Translations under genes and position numbers: made by a program | Shown here: positions 1 to 11,624 of the stretch, one piece after another | How the letters are laid out: each line of letters starts with the position of its first letter | How positions within the stretch are numbered: the stretch's first letter is position 1 | Source of the DNA: Boesenbergia rotunda | Lineage: Eukaryota > Streptophyta > Magnoliopsida > Zingiberales > Zingiberaceae | Direction: 5' to 3' | DNA: 64,000 nucleotides | NCBI GenBank assembly: GCA_024364735.1 | Contig: JAGFNQ010004756.1 | Location: 308,018 to 372,017 of the forward strand | Notes under the pieces: model-generated | What the model was told of the DNA's origin: nothing | Databases searched by the model: none | The model's input: the letters and a program-made list of their open reading frames with translations, nothing else

Positions 1-431
1 GCAAGAGGCGGAGGATAAGCCGATGCGGCGTGAGGTGGCACAAGACAGGTAGGACCAAGCGCGTGCTCGACAACGGCGTCCAGAAAGGCTGGAAGAAGAT
101 CATGGTTCTCTACGAGGGAGTGGCCAAACCCGACAGAGCTAAGTGGGTCATGCATCAGTACCACATCGGGGCCGGGGAAGACGAATCGGAAGGTCAACTC
201 GTGGTTTCAAAAGTTTTCTACCAACGGGCACAATCAACGGCTCGAAGTGACGAGAACGACGAGATCGCAATTGAGTCGGCTCCCCGAATCGAGCACGCCT
301 TCAACTCCGAAGTCGACGGTACTGATGCTCGTGGATTCGCCGACCTCGACGAGATACTGGTCGACACGCCGCCGGATTTTCAACTCGCGGTGAGAGAGCA
401 TCTGGTTCGATATATCTTGTCGTCCTTTTAA
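1..431 (+). CDS. NAC transcription factor, SOG1/NAC8 type, 3' end (partial)
   Basis: This is the last part of a NAC-domain gene that begins before the window. The open frame runs from base 3 to the TAA at 429-431. It opens with a basic stretch (KRRRIS), then the NAC subdomain D/E core: RWHKTGRTKRVL, GWKKIMVLY, WVMHQYHIG and LVVSKVFYQ. The RWHKTG...KKIMVLY...WVMHQYH wording is characteristic of the NAC8/SOG1/ANAC044/ANAC085 clade, whose Arabidopsis member SOG1 drives the DNA-damage response. The tail after the NAC domain is only about 65 residues, acidic, and lacks the clustered SQ phosphorylation sites of SOG1, so this looks like a shorter paralogue. No ATG in this frame opens it; the GTG at 30-32 is an internal Val. 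The clade is read with good confidence; a SOG1-like function is inference. Confidence 0.85.
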   Translation, partial: KRRRISRCGVRWHKTGRTKRVLDNGVQKGWKKIMVLYEGVAKPDRAKWVMHQYHIGAGEDESEGQLVVSKVFYQRAQSTARSDENDEIAIESAPRIEHAFNSEVDGTDARGFADLDEILVDTPPDFQLAVREHLVRYILSSF

Positions 432-1427
432 TTAACGATTTGAAGTATGCAGGACTTGCAATTTGGTTCCCAAGAAAGCGCGAGTAGTTGGCTGGGGCAG
501 TACTAGCTAGCTTGAAAGAGGGATGGCTGGCTAGCTTACTCCATGGGAACTGGGAAGGATCGTTCTTCTCTCATGGCCATCAACTTAATGTGGATTGTAT
601 ATATATAGTGTTTAAGGGGGTGCAGAATCCAACTTTCGATTGTTTTTAACATTTCGAACACACTGTCGGAGTAGGAGATTTACTAATTAAGCCCGTTTGA
701 ACTGGGAAATTTTCTAGTTGGTTGGTTGGTTTGTTTTCGTATCAAGTATCCTAGTTGCGTCGCCTACCAGGCAATCTCATGCATCGGCCTTCTCTGTTTA
801 TATATAAGTATATAATTTATTATTCTTATTATTTTCTCTCCTGTTTAATTTTTTTTATAATCTAATATTTAAGTATTTAACTCTTTGAATTAATCCACTG
901 TCCTGGTGATACAACATCAGCTATAAAATCAGTTGATTTATGTATGAATACAGAAAATAATTTTTTTATATAAGCTATGATTAAAAAAATATTAAGAAAT
1001 TTAAAAAAATGATGTTTTCATAAAAGAGTAGTAATAATCAAAATGGTGGAAAAGGACATTTATTATCGAGTGAAAAAAAACATTAAAATTATGAAAATTA
1101 TAAAATAATAAAAAATATTCAGAAACTCCATAAGAAAAATGCTTAAGGATGTTTTTTGAATTTGCAAATTGACCGGAAATCTAGACTTTTGAATAAATTC
1201 AAATCAAAAAAATGTTTCATTGTCATATCCAAATAAAAAATTATGATTTTCAAAAAATTTCTCTATCCAACCGCATCAAAAATTTCCGCAGACCAGCAAA
1301 ATAAATCTAAAAGTTCAAACTGCTTGCGGCTCCATTACCAGCATTCCAAATTATCCTTGAAGACATAAATTCCACAGCATACCATCATTTGAAATTGGCC
1401 CATGCATATCTGATTAACCTAGCCTTA
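432..1427. other. 3' flank of the NAC gene, no gene seen
   Basis: This is the likely 3' UTR of the NAC gene followed by increasingly AT-rich intergenic DNA. No coding frame, RNA gene or repeat boundary could be supported. Confidence 0.5.
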
Positions 1428-2239
1428 GACCATCTCCAACCCATACACCAAAACACCAAATTTGATATCAAACCCACACCAAACCACTTCAACCAATACA
1501 CCAAAACTCATCCCAAATTTGGTGTGATGAATAATGCATCACTATATTTGGTGTGCACTATTTATGACACCATATTTGGAGTTGGAATTTTTTATTTTTT
1601 TTAATATTTAAAAATTATTATTATATTATATAATCAATAAAATCAAATATAATATATATATTAAATATTATATTACTAAATATCATTAATACAAATTAAT
1701 TTATAATAATTATTTTTTTTCATAATTATTTATAATTATTAATTATTAATTATAAATATAAATTAAAAAATATAATAGCATATTTTAATTTTATTAAACA
1801 TAATTATAAAGATTTAATTTAATAAAAATTTAATTATCAAGCATATTTTAATTTTAATTATATTTATAAATTATATCAGTAATTTCAAAAATATATAATA
1901 AAATAATTAAAATTAAGTGTTATTGTTTGTTTTAAATAAAAATTAGTAATTATATTAATTGTGCGTGATTTTAAAATATTTTTATATAGATTAGTAGGAT
2001 GTAAAATTTTTAAAAAATAACTTATTAAAATAAATGAAATATTAATTTAAATATAATAAGTATCATGTAATGTGGATAATTAAATTTTGAATAAGACGAA
2101 ATAGAATATTCTAAGGAATATTCCTTTTTGGTGTGATATGATATTAGTGGGTTGGAGCTGAAATAGTATTTGGTGTTGAAATTGTACCATTTTAATATGA
2201 AATTGACACCAAATATGATATTTTGAGTTGGAGATGGTC
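1428..2239. mobile_element. Tourist-like (PIF/Harbinger) MITE
   Basis: An 812-bp non-coding element with terminal inverted repeats. It starts GACCATCTCCAAC and ends GTTGGAGATGGTC, and is flanked on both sides by the trinucleotide TTA (1425-1427 and 2240-2242), the target duplication typical of PIF/Harbinger. Sub-terminal motifs around CACCAAATTTG are also mirrored between the ends. The centre (about 1600-2080) is extremely AT-rich and carries no ORF. The small open frames here are by chance. Confidence 0.85.
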
Positions 2240-2910
2240 TTAGGGCTGCATTCCCCTTATTTGTGATAAATCCAAATGACATACTTCTAAAATATTTATT
2301 ACTATTGAAATTTAAACACTAATCTTCTTATTTATTCCCTGAGTATTTTATCATGATTCACATAGTCTTATCCATGGAACAAGTATATAACATTCTATAT
2401 TAGCATACGGTGGTCTTGCTCCGGAACCAAAAACAATATGAGCTATACTCACTGTAACAAAAGTTGCTTATCATAAACGATTTTTTACTAAAAGACGTAT
2501 CTAAGAATTGGTATTTATCAAAAAGTGTATCATAATTTCATTGTTATCAAAGGACACACCTATTTTAGTAAGCTTCCTCTTATACCTCTCCTGCCAAGTA
2601 CTGCATGTCTTTTTCTTTTTCTTTCTCAGTAACGAATTCCGAGACAACTGAACATGTTTTTTCAGACTTTTCATTTTAAAATAATATATTATGAAATCGG
2701 CTAAAAAAGTAAGGTAAAGAAAGAAAAAATATTTCAATTAAAAAAATATTTCTTCCAACGTGATTGCAAAAATATAAAGAGATGATTTTTTATATTTGAT
2801 TAATATAAATTAATATATTAAATAATATTTAATAAATATATTAATATATAAAAAACCTATCAAAACACGTAATTTCAGATTCAAACGCAGGGTCTGAAAT
2901 CACGCTAGGA

Positions 2911-3290
2911 GGGCATGAATACAGATGTATTCAGGCCGAGGAGGGCCTGAACACATCTGTGTTCAGGCCCTAGGAGAGCCTGAATACATATGTATTCAGG
3001 CCCAAGGAGGGCCTGAGCACATCTGTGTTCAGGCCCTAGGTACATATGTATTCAGGCCCAAGGAGGGCCTGAGCACATCTGTGTTCAGGCCCTAGGTACA
3101 TATGTATTCAGGCCCAAGGAGGGCCTGAGCACATCTGTGTTCAGGCCCTAGGTACATATGTATTCAGGCCCAAGGAGGGCCTGAACACATCTGTGTTCAG
3201 GCCCTAGGCCCTAGGTAGGTACGTATGTATTCAGGCCCAAGAAGGGCCTGAACACAGATGTGTTCAAGCCCTAGGAGTTGATTTTATCAA
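2911..3290. repeat. Palindrome array with constant GGGCCTGAA stem
   Basis: A tandem array whose ~56-bp unit contains two palindromes, both using the stem GGGCCTGAA/TTCAGGCCC. One core is CACATCTGTG and the other TACATATGTA. A clear single palindrome is at 2943-2970. About five unit copies can be followed between 2940 and 3240, separated by the linkers CTAGG or AAGGA. Similar palindromes recur singly at about 3475-3650, 4990-5105, 5630-5700, 5895-6010, 34350-34575 and 38220-38470. Confidence 0.9.
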
Positions 3291-3954
3291 GTTGATTTGT
3301 ATCAACTTGATTCTACATTTATTTCTATATAAATAACAATGAAATTTGATAAAAATTAATTTTTATAAAAATTAATTCCTTGCAGATTTTGTATCAACTT
3401 GATTTTAAAAAATTATTAGATATTTTTGTCAATTTAACTAATTAATGACTAAACTGTTCACTTACGAAGTTTGGAGGGCCTGAACACAGATGTGTTCAGG
3501 CCCTCTTTGGGCTAGGAGGGCATGAATACAAATGTATTCAGGCCCTCTTTGGGCTAGGAGGGTCTAAATACAGATGTATTCAGACCCAAGGAGATCTGTG
3601 TTCAGGCCCTCCTAGGGCCTGAACACAGATGTGCTCAAGCCCTAAGAGTTGATTTTATCAAGTTGATTTTTATCAACTTGATTTTATATTTATTTCTATA
3701 TAAATAACAGTAAAATTTGATAAAAATTAATTTTTATAAAAATTAATTCCTTGCAGGTTCTGTATAAACTTGTTTTTAAAAAATTATTAGATATTTTTGT
3801 CAATTTAACTAATTAATGACTAAACTGCTCACTTATGAAGTTTGGAGGGCCAGAACACAGATGACTTCAGGCCCTGCGTGCACTCAAAATTTTTTTATTT
3901 TAAAAATATTTTTTATAATATTTAATCATGATTTATTAAATAAATAAAAATATC

Positions 3955-4510
3955 AATAGTTCTAGAAGATGATATTTTTAGTTTCCAAACTTCTAATGAT
4001 TATAAATTATGTTGCAATAGGAGTTTTTTAGTCCATCAGTGGGTTTTCACCAAAACCCACTAATGAACCTAGGATAATTGGATTTCTCAAAACCCAATAT
4101 CAATAGTTAGAGTTGAGCTAGGAGATGATATTTTTGGTGTCCAAACTTCTAATGATTATAAATTATGTTGCAATAGGAGTTTTTTAGGTCTATCAGTGGG
4201 TTTTTACCAAAACCCACTGATAGACCTAGGATATTTGGATTTCTCAAAACCCAATATTAATAGTTAGAGTTGAGCTAGAAGATGGTATTTTTGGTGTCCA
4301 AACTTCTAATGATTATAAATTATGTTGCAATAGGAGATTTTTAGGTCTATTAGTGGGTTTTCACCAAAACCCACTAATGAACTTATGATATTTGGATTTA
4401 TCAAAACCCAATATCAATAGTTAGAGTTAAGCTAGGAGATGATATTTTTGAGATTCAAACTCCTAATGATTATAATTATGTTGCAATAGGACTAAGTTTA
4501 TAAATTATGT
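3955..4510 (+). repeat. ~157-bp hairpin tandem units, copy 1 left arm
   Basis: Three to four imperfect tandem units. Each runs through AGGAGATG, a TTTTTGGTGTCCAAACTTC block, an A-rich block, and an internal hairpin in which AGTGGGTTTT and its complement flank a CACC loop. Inverted copies of the same unit lie at about 4555-4720 and 5345-5570 in the opposite arm. Confidence 0.8.
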
Positions 4511-5120
4511 TGCAATCGTTCTGTGACAACTGATACGGTATGAGAACATAATTAATATTCATTAGGACTAAGTTTAGACACCACAAAAATACCATCTCCT
4601 AACTCAACTCTAACTAGTGATATCGAGTATTGAGAAATCCAAATATCCTAGGTCCATTAGTGGGTTTCCATCAAAACCCACTTATGGACCTACAAAAGTC
4701 CTATTGCAACAAATTCTGAAAATATGAGTTGATAGTCTGCAAGGAACCCAATTTTGCTATGCATTGTGTATTTAGGTAATATCCAGATGGAACCTTCTTA
4801 TTTCAAGTTTAAACAAATGTAAGTATGTTTTGATCATACCGAGTATTTCAATAAAATGAGAGGGTTTTGTCATAACTGGTAGAATTATATAAAAGATTAC
4901 ACTATAAATAATTAATTTAATAAATCATGATTAAATATTATAAAAAATATTTTTAAAATAGAAAAAAATTTGAGTCCACGTCGAGCCTGAAGTCATCTAT
5001 TCTCAGCCCAATGTGGGCCTGAAATAAAAAATTTCAGGCCCAAGCTGAGCTTGAAATCTTTTGATTTCAGGCTCACGCTATGCCTGAAATCAAAATATTT
5101 CAGACCTTTCTAATTTATTT

Positions 5121-5340
5121 AGGTTGCTACTGATCAAGCAGCTCATGAGGCAGCTGAAGATGAAAAAAAGAAGTGATGGGAAGGATCATGGATGTGTTTC
5201 CTCCGTGATGTGTTGGATGTTCTGTAAATATAGCTTTAGATATCCAACCTTGATAAAAAGAATGTCATATTGTAGAAAATAAGTCTTTACCAAAAGAAGA
5301 TAGTTTAGGCTTTTTACCAAAGGGTGTGCTCAAGAATTTG
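5121..5340 (+). pseudogene. Captured last exon of an unidentified gene inside fold-back copy 1
   Basis: A non-repetitive segment lying between inverted modules. An intron-like 3' splice site (TTTATTTAG) is followed at 5123-5176 by an open stretch of 17 codons ending in TGA. Its peptide, ATDQAAHEAAEDEKKK preceded by Val, looks like a charged protein C-terminus, and the following 150 bp look like 3' UTR. The parent gene is not recognised. Capture of a terminal exon by a Mutator-like element would make this a Pack-MULE. This is inference from the splice-site-plus-exon layout. Confidence 0.4.
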
Positions 5341-6441
5341 TATTTTGATTTCAATAAGTTTAGACACCAAAAATATCATCTCCTAGCTCAACTCTAACTA
5401 TTGATATTGGGTTTTGAAAAATCCAAATATCCTAGGTTCATCAGTGGGTTTTGGTGAAAACCCACAGATGGACCTAAAAAACTTCTATTGCAACATAATT
5501 TATAATTATTAGAAATTTGGACACCAAAAATACTATCTCCTAGAACTAATGATATTTTTATTTAATTTAATATATTATGATTAAATATTATAAAAAATAT
5601 TTTTAAAATAAAAAAATTTTGAGTGCACGCAGGGCCTGAAGTCATCTGACTTCAGGCCCAAAGTGGGCCTGAACACATCTGTGTTCAGGCCCTCCAAACT
5701 TCGTAAGTGAGCAATTTAGTCATTAGTTAGTTAAATTGACAAAAATATCTAATAGTTTTTTAAAATCAAGTTGATACAGAATCTGCAAGGAATTAATTTT
5801 TATAAAAATTAATTTTTTTATCAAGTTTCACTGTCATTTATATAGAAATAAATATAGAATCAAGTTGATAAAAATCAACTTGATAAAATCAACTCCTAGG
5901 GCCTGAACACAGATAGGCCCTAGGAGGGCCTGAATACATATGTGTTAAGGCCCTCCTTGGGCCTAAATACATATGTGTTCACGCCCTCCTAGCGTGATTT
6001 CAGACCCTGCGTTTGAATATGAAATTACGTATTTTGATAGGTTTTTTATATATTAATATATTTATTAAATATTATTTAATATATTAATTTATATTAATCA
6101 AATATAAAAAATCATCTCTTTATATTTTTGCAATTACGTTGGAAGAGATATTTTTTTAACTAAAATATTTTTTCTTTCTTTACCGTACTTGTTTTAGCCG
6201 ATTTCATAATATATTATTTTAAAATTAAAAGTTTGAAAAAGCATGTTCAGTTATCTCGGAATTCGTTACTGAGAATGAGAAAGAGAAAGAGAAAGAGAAA
6301 GACATGCAGTGTTTTGCAGGAGGGGTATAAAAGTAAATTCACTAAAATAGGTGCGCCCTTTGGTAACAATGAAACCATGATACGTCTTTTGGTAAATATC
6401 AATTCTTGAGTACGCCCTTTGATAAAAAGTCGTATCATAAA

Positions 6442-8225
6442 TATTAAATTGATTGAAAAATAATATTAGATTGACTATGGTGTACCTGGATTGAATAACA
6501 GAATGATGAAACATATATACAATCGATGGGGATTGCTCCAAAGCTCATATTTTTGTATCATTTTTTTTTAATGATCTTTCGATCCGAGAAGTGACCGATT
6601 TAGTCCCGCAAAAAATTTTCAACTAACCTAACGATCTTAACGGTTCAAATGCAGAAGACAAATTTCATTCCCTCTCTGTATTTTAAACCATGAGTGAATA
6701 AGAATAAGAATTTTTAAAATATTCTTACCACTGTACCATAGCCTAAGGATGATCCTTTTATACCATTGCATATAAAAATAACATTTTACCCGAGCGCAGC
6801 AATATAAAAATAAAATTATCATCTTTCAAGCTAAATTTTAAACATCAAGTATTAAAAATATATATATAACAGGGTCAGTTCAACTGCTTAAGCAAACAAT
6901 CACATTGATCAAGTCTGATTGATGGAAAAATATAATTTAGCTGTATGAACCCAAAAAAAAAAAAATAGATACGTAGGCATATATTCTCTCATTCTCCAAT
7001 CCCTCCATTAGTTTGAAGACCTCAAATCTTCAAGCAGGGTTGGCAATAGCTTTGCAGCACCAAAAACCCAAATGTAGAGGTACTGCATGTTCAGCTCATG
7101 TATTGTTTACATGTAATCTATAATCACCAGTGAAATGAACGATAAATCAAGAGAAAGAAACAAAGAGGTTATTTCCAGAGTCCTCGATCTCATTAAATTC
7201 ACTGTTTCCAGAGGAATTCGCAATGGGCACATTTTGAGGTCTCTCACATCAGAAGGCTGATCCTTCCAGGATTAAGCCAGACGTCCGGTCTATGATCAGT
7301 TCAACGATTAAGCTCAACAGCCATGGCCTGCTCCATTTAGAGTTTGATCAAACAATTGGCATCCGAACTTTAACAGGATAGCCCAATTCCAGGCCAATGG
7401 CCATTATGAGGAATAAATGTGATAACCAGCCTTCATTTTGAAGTGTAAAAACAAAAAAAAAAATAGATGAAGGGAAAAACAAAGCCTTTTTTCAGCATGA
7501 AAATTTTCTCCTCATGGGCAAAATCTCTTGCACTGCGGCAAAACACGGAATCTAGCTGAACAACAATATTGTTCTCTTACAACTCACATCAATTTACTTG
7601 TACAATCAAACGTTAAAACCTTTGGAAACCAACTGTTGGGCACGTTTGTGCAGGTTGGACATGGTTCTGCGCCAGTGGGATGCCACCTTGGTTGGTTTGA
7701 ACCACAATTCTAACAGGAAGATGCAAGAAAAGTTATAGTCTTGACATAGCTTTAAATACAACAAATTGATGGACTTCATTAACAGAATAGAATGTCAACC
7801 GTAGACATAGCATTACATATGCACTAATTTAAACAAGATGCTGTTTTGTTAACCATATATCTACTGTTCAAAACCTGAACAACTCGCAATGAACTTGGCA
7901 CACAAATATAGCCAAGTACTAGGAAAAAAAAGGGACAGATAAGCCAGGAAGAAGTTCCATAGGCTTGTGTGACTAAATGAGGCATAGATAGAATTTATTT
8001 ACCTTTGTTGATTTGGACATTGAACGAAATCCTTAACATCGTGATCCAAGACAACTTAGATAGCTGGGATTTCACTTGATGCAAGAATCTTAATGCGAAA
8101 AACTATCTTAGCTAGCTGGTACCAAATTTCCCTAGAAATTACAACATTAATAGGTTAACTTTGGTGCTATTACTCCCGTGTGACAAGATAATTGTACTAC
8201 ATGGATTAGTAATGTAATACATTCT
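6442..8225. other. Intergenic, no gene seen
   Basis: Ordinary AT-rich DNA with short poly-A runs. No coding frame with family features, tRNA or element ends could be supported. It lies downstream of the - strand myosin-binding gene, so a 3' UTR extension or non-coding transcript cannot be excluded. Confidence 0.4.
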
Positions 8226-8231
8226 CACACA

Positions 8232-8271
<40 letters not shown>
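8226..8271. repeat. (CA)n microsatellite
   Basis: About 46 bp of nearly pure CA dinucleotide repeat, with one interruption near the start. Confidence 0.98.
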
Positions 8272-8273
<2 letters not shown>

Positions 8274-9167
8274 AGTTAAAAACATTTTTTTAAAAATGTT
8301 TCTTATAGTATTGGTTGTGCAAAAATAATCCTAGGCTTCCCTTTTGTAATTGTAGGCCAGAATTGTAGGTCTTGAGAGTTGCTCAAACAAATTATCTGCT
8401 GCTTAAACCACGGGTGATGTTCATGCATTGTTTATTGATCAAATTTAATCATGTAGCACTCTGGTATCTATTATTAAACTAGGACCTCTTTTTTTTGTGA
8501 GCTAATCTAATCGTATCACACTTTATCGTTACCATGTAAACATGCTCATGTTCTTTTGTTCCCATTAGCTAGATATTAACTTTTGTTCAGATATAGACAT
8601 AATGCTATTTGTTATATTATTTCTAGTTTCATGCTTCTTTTATAGTAATTGTTTCGTGATGCTAGATAGAAGTCTAGATCGCTTATAGTATGTGGTAGGG
8701 CAATCTTGCTGGTTGTTGTGTTCATGAGGACCATTCACTGATTAAAAATTTGAGGTAAAAGTAACATCTTTAGCCTTCAGTTTTCCATTTTCTTCATTGT
8801 TCAGTGCAATTGGATAAGAGTTGGGTAAAATAATTTCAGTTGCTAGTAAAGAATTTTCATTATACATTGGCACATTACTATTATATGCTTTCGTTATCTC
8901 ATTATGTAAGCTCTATTTTTTTGTTGTCCTGCATTATTTGTGCAGGCAGTTCACCTAATATATGTATAAAAGTAACAACATAAGTTATAGATAACTATTT
9001 GTCAGAGGTAAGATGGAAGAACTCTCCTCACACCTGATTGTTCTTAAGAATTACTTTTAAAAATGTCATAAAATGGGCAGGTGCCCTTTTGAGTTTTACC
9101 AAACAATATAGTGACATAGCTGTAAGATTTTAGGGAGCGGGAGCACTGTAGTACTAACTAAGACATC

Positions 9168-9172
<5 letters not shown>

Positions 9173-9211
<39 letters not shown>
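9173..9211. repeat. (TA)n microsatellite
   Basis: A run of about 19 TA units just downstream of the stop codon of the myosin-binding gene. It may lie in its 3' UTR. Confidence 0.98.
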
Positions 9212-9213
<2 letters not shown>

Positions 9214-9264
9214 TAATGGCATACCTTGGAAGGAGGGAGGTACAAGAGCATCATACATATTTTC

Positions 9265-11624
9265 TCAAACTTCTGTAGCTTTTCGGATTTCCGGTAATTG
9301 GCATAGATTGTAAGTCTCCATGTCCTTTTCTACTGAAAAGTTTAGCTTTTCTCTTCCTTCTTGAATCACTTTTAGCTTTTTCCTCAGGAGTTCAACTTCA
9401 TTTTCAAGTTTAGATCTTTCATTATTGATTGCAGGCATAGAAATCCTCCTCATGTCCAACCGTAGAACTTTATTACTTGCAACATCAACTGATTCGCCCA
9501 CTGTTATCACATCGGAGTTACTTCTGTGTATGTTTGTATCTAATGGTTTTGGACAAGTGTTTAAATTTTCAATCAAGCAGTGAGCTTTGATTTCTGAAGA
9601 TGATTCTTTTGGCACACCATATCTGTGTGATCTGCTTAATGCCATCCGAGGGAGATTTAATTGTCTTATATCGCCCTGTCTATTCGTGTCTATTTCATCA
9701 TCAATTACATGCACATCAAATATACTTGCTTCGGTATTGACCTGAGATGAGACGGATGCTGCTTCATCTGTATGTAGGCTTTGCCTCGTGCATAAATCAT
9801 CTGATGGAACTTCAACCTCGAATTTCATATCTACTGCATTATCTTCTTTATCACTTAGATACACAAATGGAGCATGGAGATCATTATGTTGTGTCCCAAT
9901 TAACCTAGGTGAGCTAGAACCATTTGCATAGACAGCTCCATTGCTCTCTATGGAACATGGAACTCTTTCCATTGTTAGCATGCATTTTTCCTGCACATGA
10001 CACTCATTCCTATCATTTAGCAAATTGGAATGTTCCTCCTCGGTATTATGCTGGTCGCCTGCATTGCTCAAAAGTTGCAACTCTTGAGACATGGTTAATT
10101 CATTCGCAAATTCTGTACAGGATTTCTGTACAGAAGCCACCAGAGGCACTATTGCATCAACATGTTGTACCTCATCCCTAAGCCTTTCATTCATTTTGAT
10201 GGATTCATAGACCGTTTTTAGGATGAGTTCAGTGTCATCAAATGAAGCACCAATGTTGTCTTCAATTAACTCTGCTTCAGTAGACAGATTGCTCCCTGAT
10301 ATCTGCTTAGCACCATCAACACCAGTAATCATTTGCTGATATGCCTCAACTTCTTGCAGCAATACATGCTTCTCTCTTTCCCGCCGGACAATGATTTCCT
10401 TAAGAATCTCCTTTTCTTCTTCATCATATGCAGATTTCACTTCTGCCATTCTCTGGTATTGCCGAGCTTCCATTTGAACTGCTGATTTCTCCTCCTGGAG
10501 TCTAAATATCATGGCCATTGCTTCATCAGCAGCACTTGCAGCAGCGTTCCTCTCTTTTTCCAGCTCCAAACAAAGAGCAGCACGAGCAGACTTCTCTTCT
10601 TCCAACGCTTGTTTCAGTTCTCTTGTTACATCACATTTATTTTTCTCTTCATCACAAACTCTCCCAATGCCATTATATATGGTCTTTTCCATAGTTTGTA
10701 ACGAATTAGTCGAATTTATTTCTTCAACAATAGCCTTCTGATCACCTACAAATCAGTTTACATAAACATTGAAATTTAAGCATAAATAGGTAGAGAAGTT
10801 GGGGCTTAAGTAGAATCGTGTGAATTTGATGGATGGAAGTGAGAACAAACTTCCGCACCTGAAAGACGAAAACTAGTTCCAGGAATCACATTTGAGGTGC
10901 TCTCTACCTGCGAAACAGGGTCGTTGACGCTCAAAGGAGTGGCAGTAGCTACTTCCCCTTTCCTACCCACCTCCACCAGGGAAGAAGGCGAGGCAGACAC
11001 AGAAGCAATTTTGATAGAAATATTCTTCTTCTGTCGTTTCCGTCGTTTAAGTACAATCGGTGGTCTCTCTTGTCGGACGATCGTCTTTCCCTTGACATCA
11101 ACAAGATCCTTATCTCGGCAGTTTGAAGACTCTCCTCTATCGACCAAAAGATTATTCATAAGGCTGAAATTCTTGGAATCTCGCGGAGGGTCCGGTTGCG
11201 ACACCGAGCCGCACGACTCCTCGCCTCGATCCAGATCCAATTTCCCGAAGGCGGCGTAGGCGGCGCTGCCTCCGCTATCCCCGTCAGCATGATTGATGAA
11301 TCGAACGTCATCGCGCCTTCTAATACGGGAGTCTCTACAATCGCCCACGCAAAGGAAATCGAAGACGCCTCCAATCTTTCCAGCCGTGCAGTCAAGGAGG
11401 AACCGCTGGAGGCAGCCGACACTACGATGCTGCTGCTGGCGGCGATCCATGAGGTCGAGGCCGCAGGAGCAGGGGACAGAGATTCCGACGAGCGACAGGG
11501 CCTTGGAAACGAAGAAGGCGAAGGAGGCTGCGCAGAGGAAGAGATATGCGAAGGCGAGGTCGAAGTAGGAGGCAACGAGCCCCCGGAGCGTCCATCGGTG
11601 GTGGATCGCCCGACACGCCTCCAT
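9265..11624 (-). CDS. Myosin XI-binding protein, MyoB7-like (DUF593 / GTD-binding domain)
   Basis: Two exons, 11624-10859 and 10745-9265, joined across a 113-bp intron (10858-10746). The donor is TCAG|GTGCGG, the acceptor TTTGTAG|GTGATC. The phase-1 join makes one Gly codon, and the total of 2,247 nt gives 748 residues without a stop. The N-terminus (MEACRAIHHRWTLRGLV, then a hydrophobic segment at about residues 18-50 with Cys-rich PCSCGLDL) matches the membrane anchor of plant MyoB7-type proteins. A basic KRRKRQKK stretch lies near residue 195. The DUF593 coiled coil follows at about residues 290-390 (LKQALEEEKSARAALCLELE, EAMAMIFRLQEEKSAV, QYQRMAE). A second coiled coil (LENEVELLRKKLKVIQEGRE) lies near the C-terminus. 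Such proteins are known as vesicle receptors for myosin XI. The C-terminus after NFSVEKDMETYN is shorter than in typical relatives. The ATG at 11624 is chosen because it opens the family N-terminus. Confidence 0.92.
10746..10858 (-). other. Intron of the myosin-binding gene
   Basis: A GT...AG intron of 113 bp. Reading through it instead gives an early stop 20 codons after the junction, whereas splicing keeps the frame across both exons. Confidence 0.85.

Larger units (their letters stand above)
2479..6432. mobile_element. Mutator-like fold-back element, copy 1 (Pack-MULE candidate)
   Basis: A 3,954-bp element. It is bounded by a perfect 9-bp direct repeat TATCATAAA (2470-2478 and 6433-6441), the duplication size of Mutator-like elements. 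Its outer ends are inverted copies: the left end reads CGATTTTTTACT and the right end GATAAAAAGTCG. The inverted similarity continues inward for hundreds of bases, through a (GAGAAA)n-like tract, AT-rich blocks, palindrome arrays and hairpin tandem units. No transposase is encoded. The arms are not perfectly symmetrical in module number. A non-repetitive segment at about 5121-5340 sits between inverted modules and looks like captured gene sequence. A second member lies at 34009-38866. Confidence 0.85.

Noticed and set aside
2911..3260. CRISPR-like look of regularly spaced palindromic repeats
   Set aside because: The context is a plant nuclear transposon. The 'spacers' are themselves palindromic cores repeated many times, and there are no cas genes.
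7528..7713. 61-codon + strand frame in the 6.4-9.2 kb gap
   Set aside because: No family resemblance, no composition shift, no splice context.
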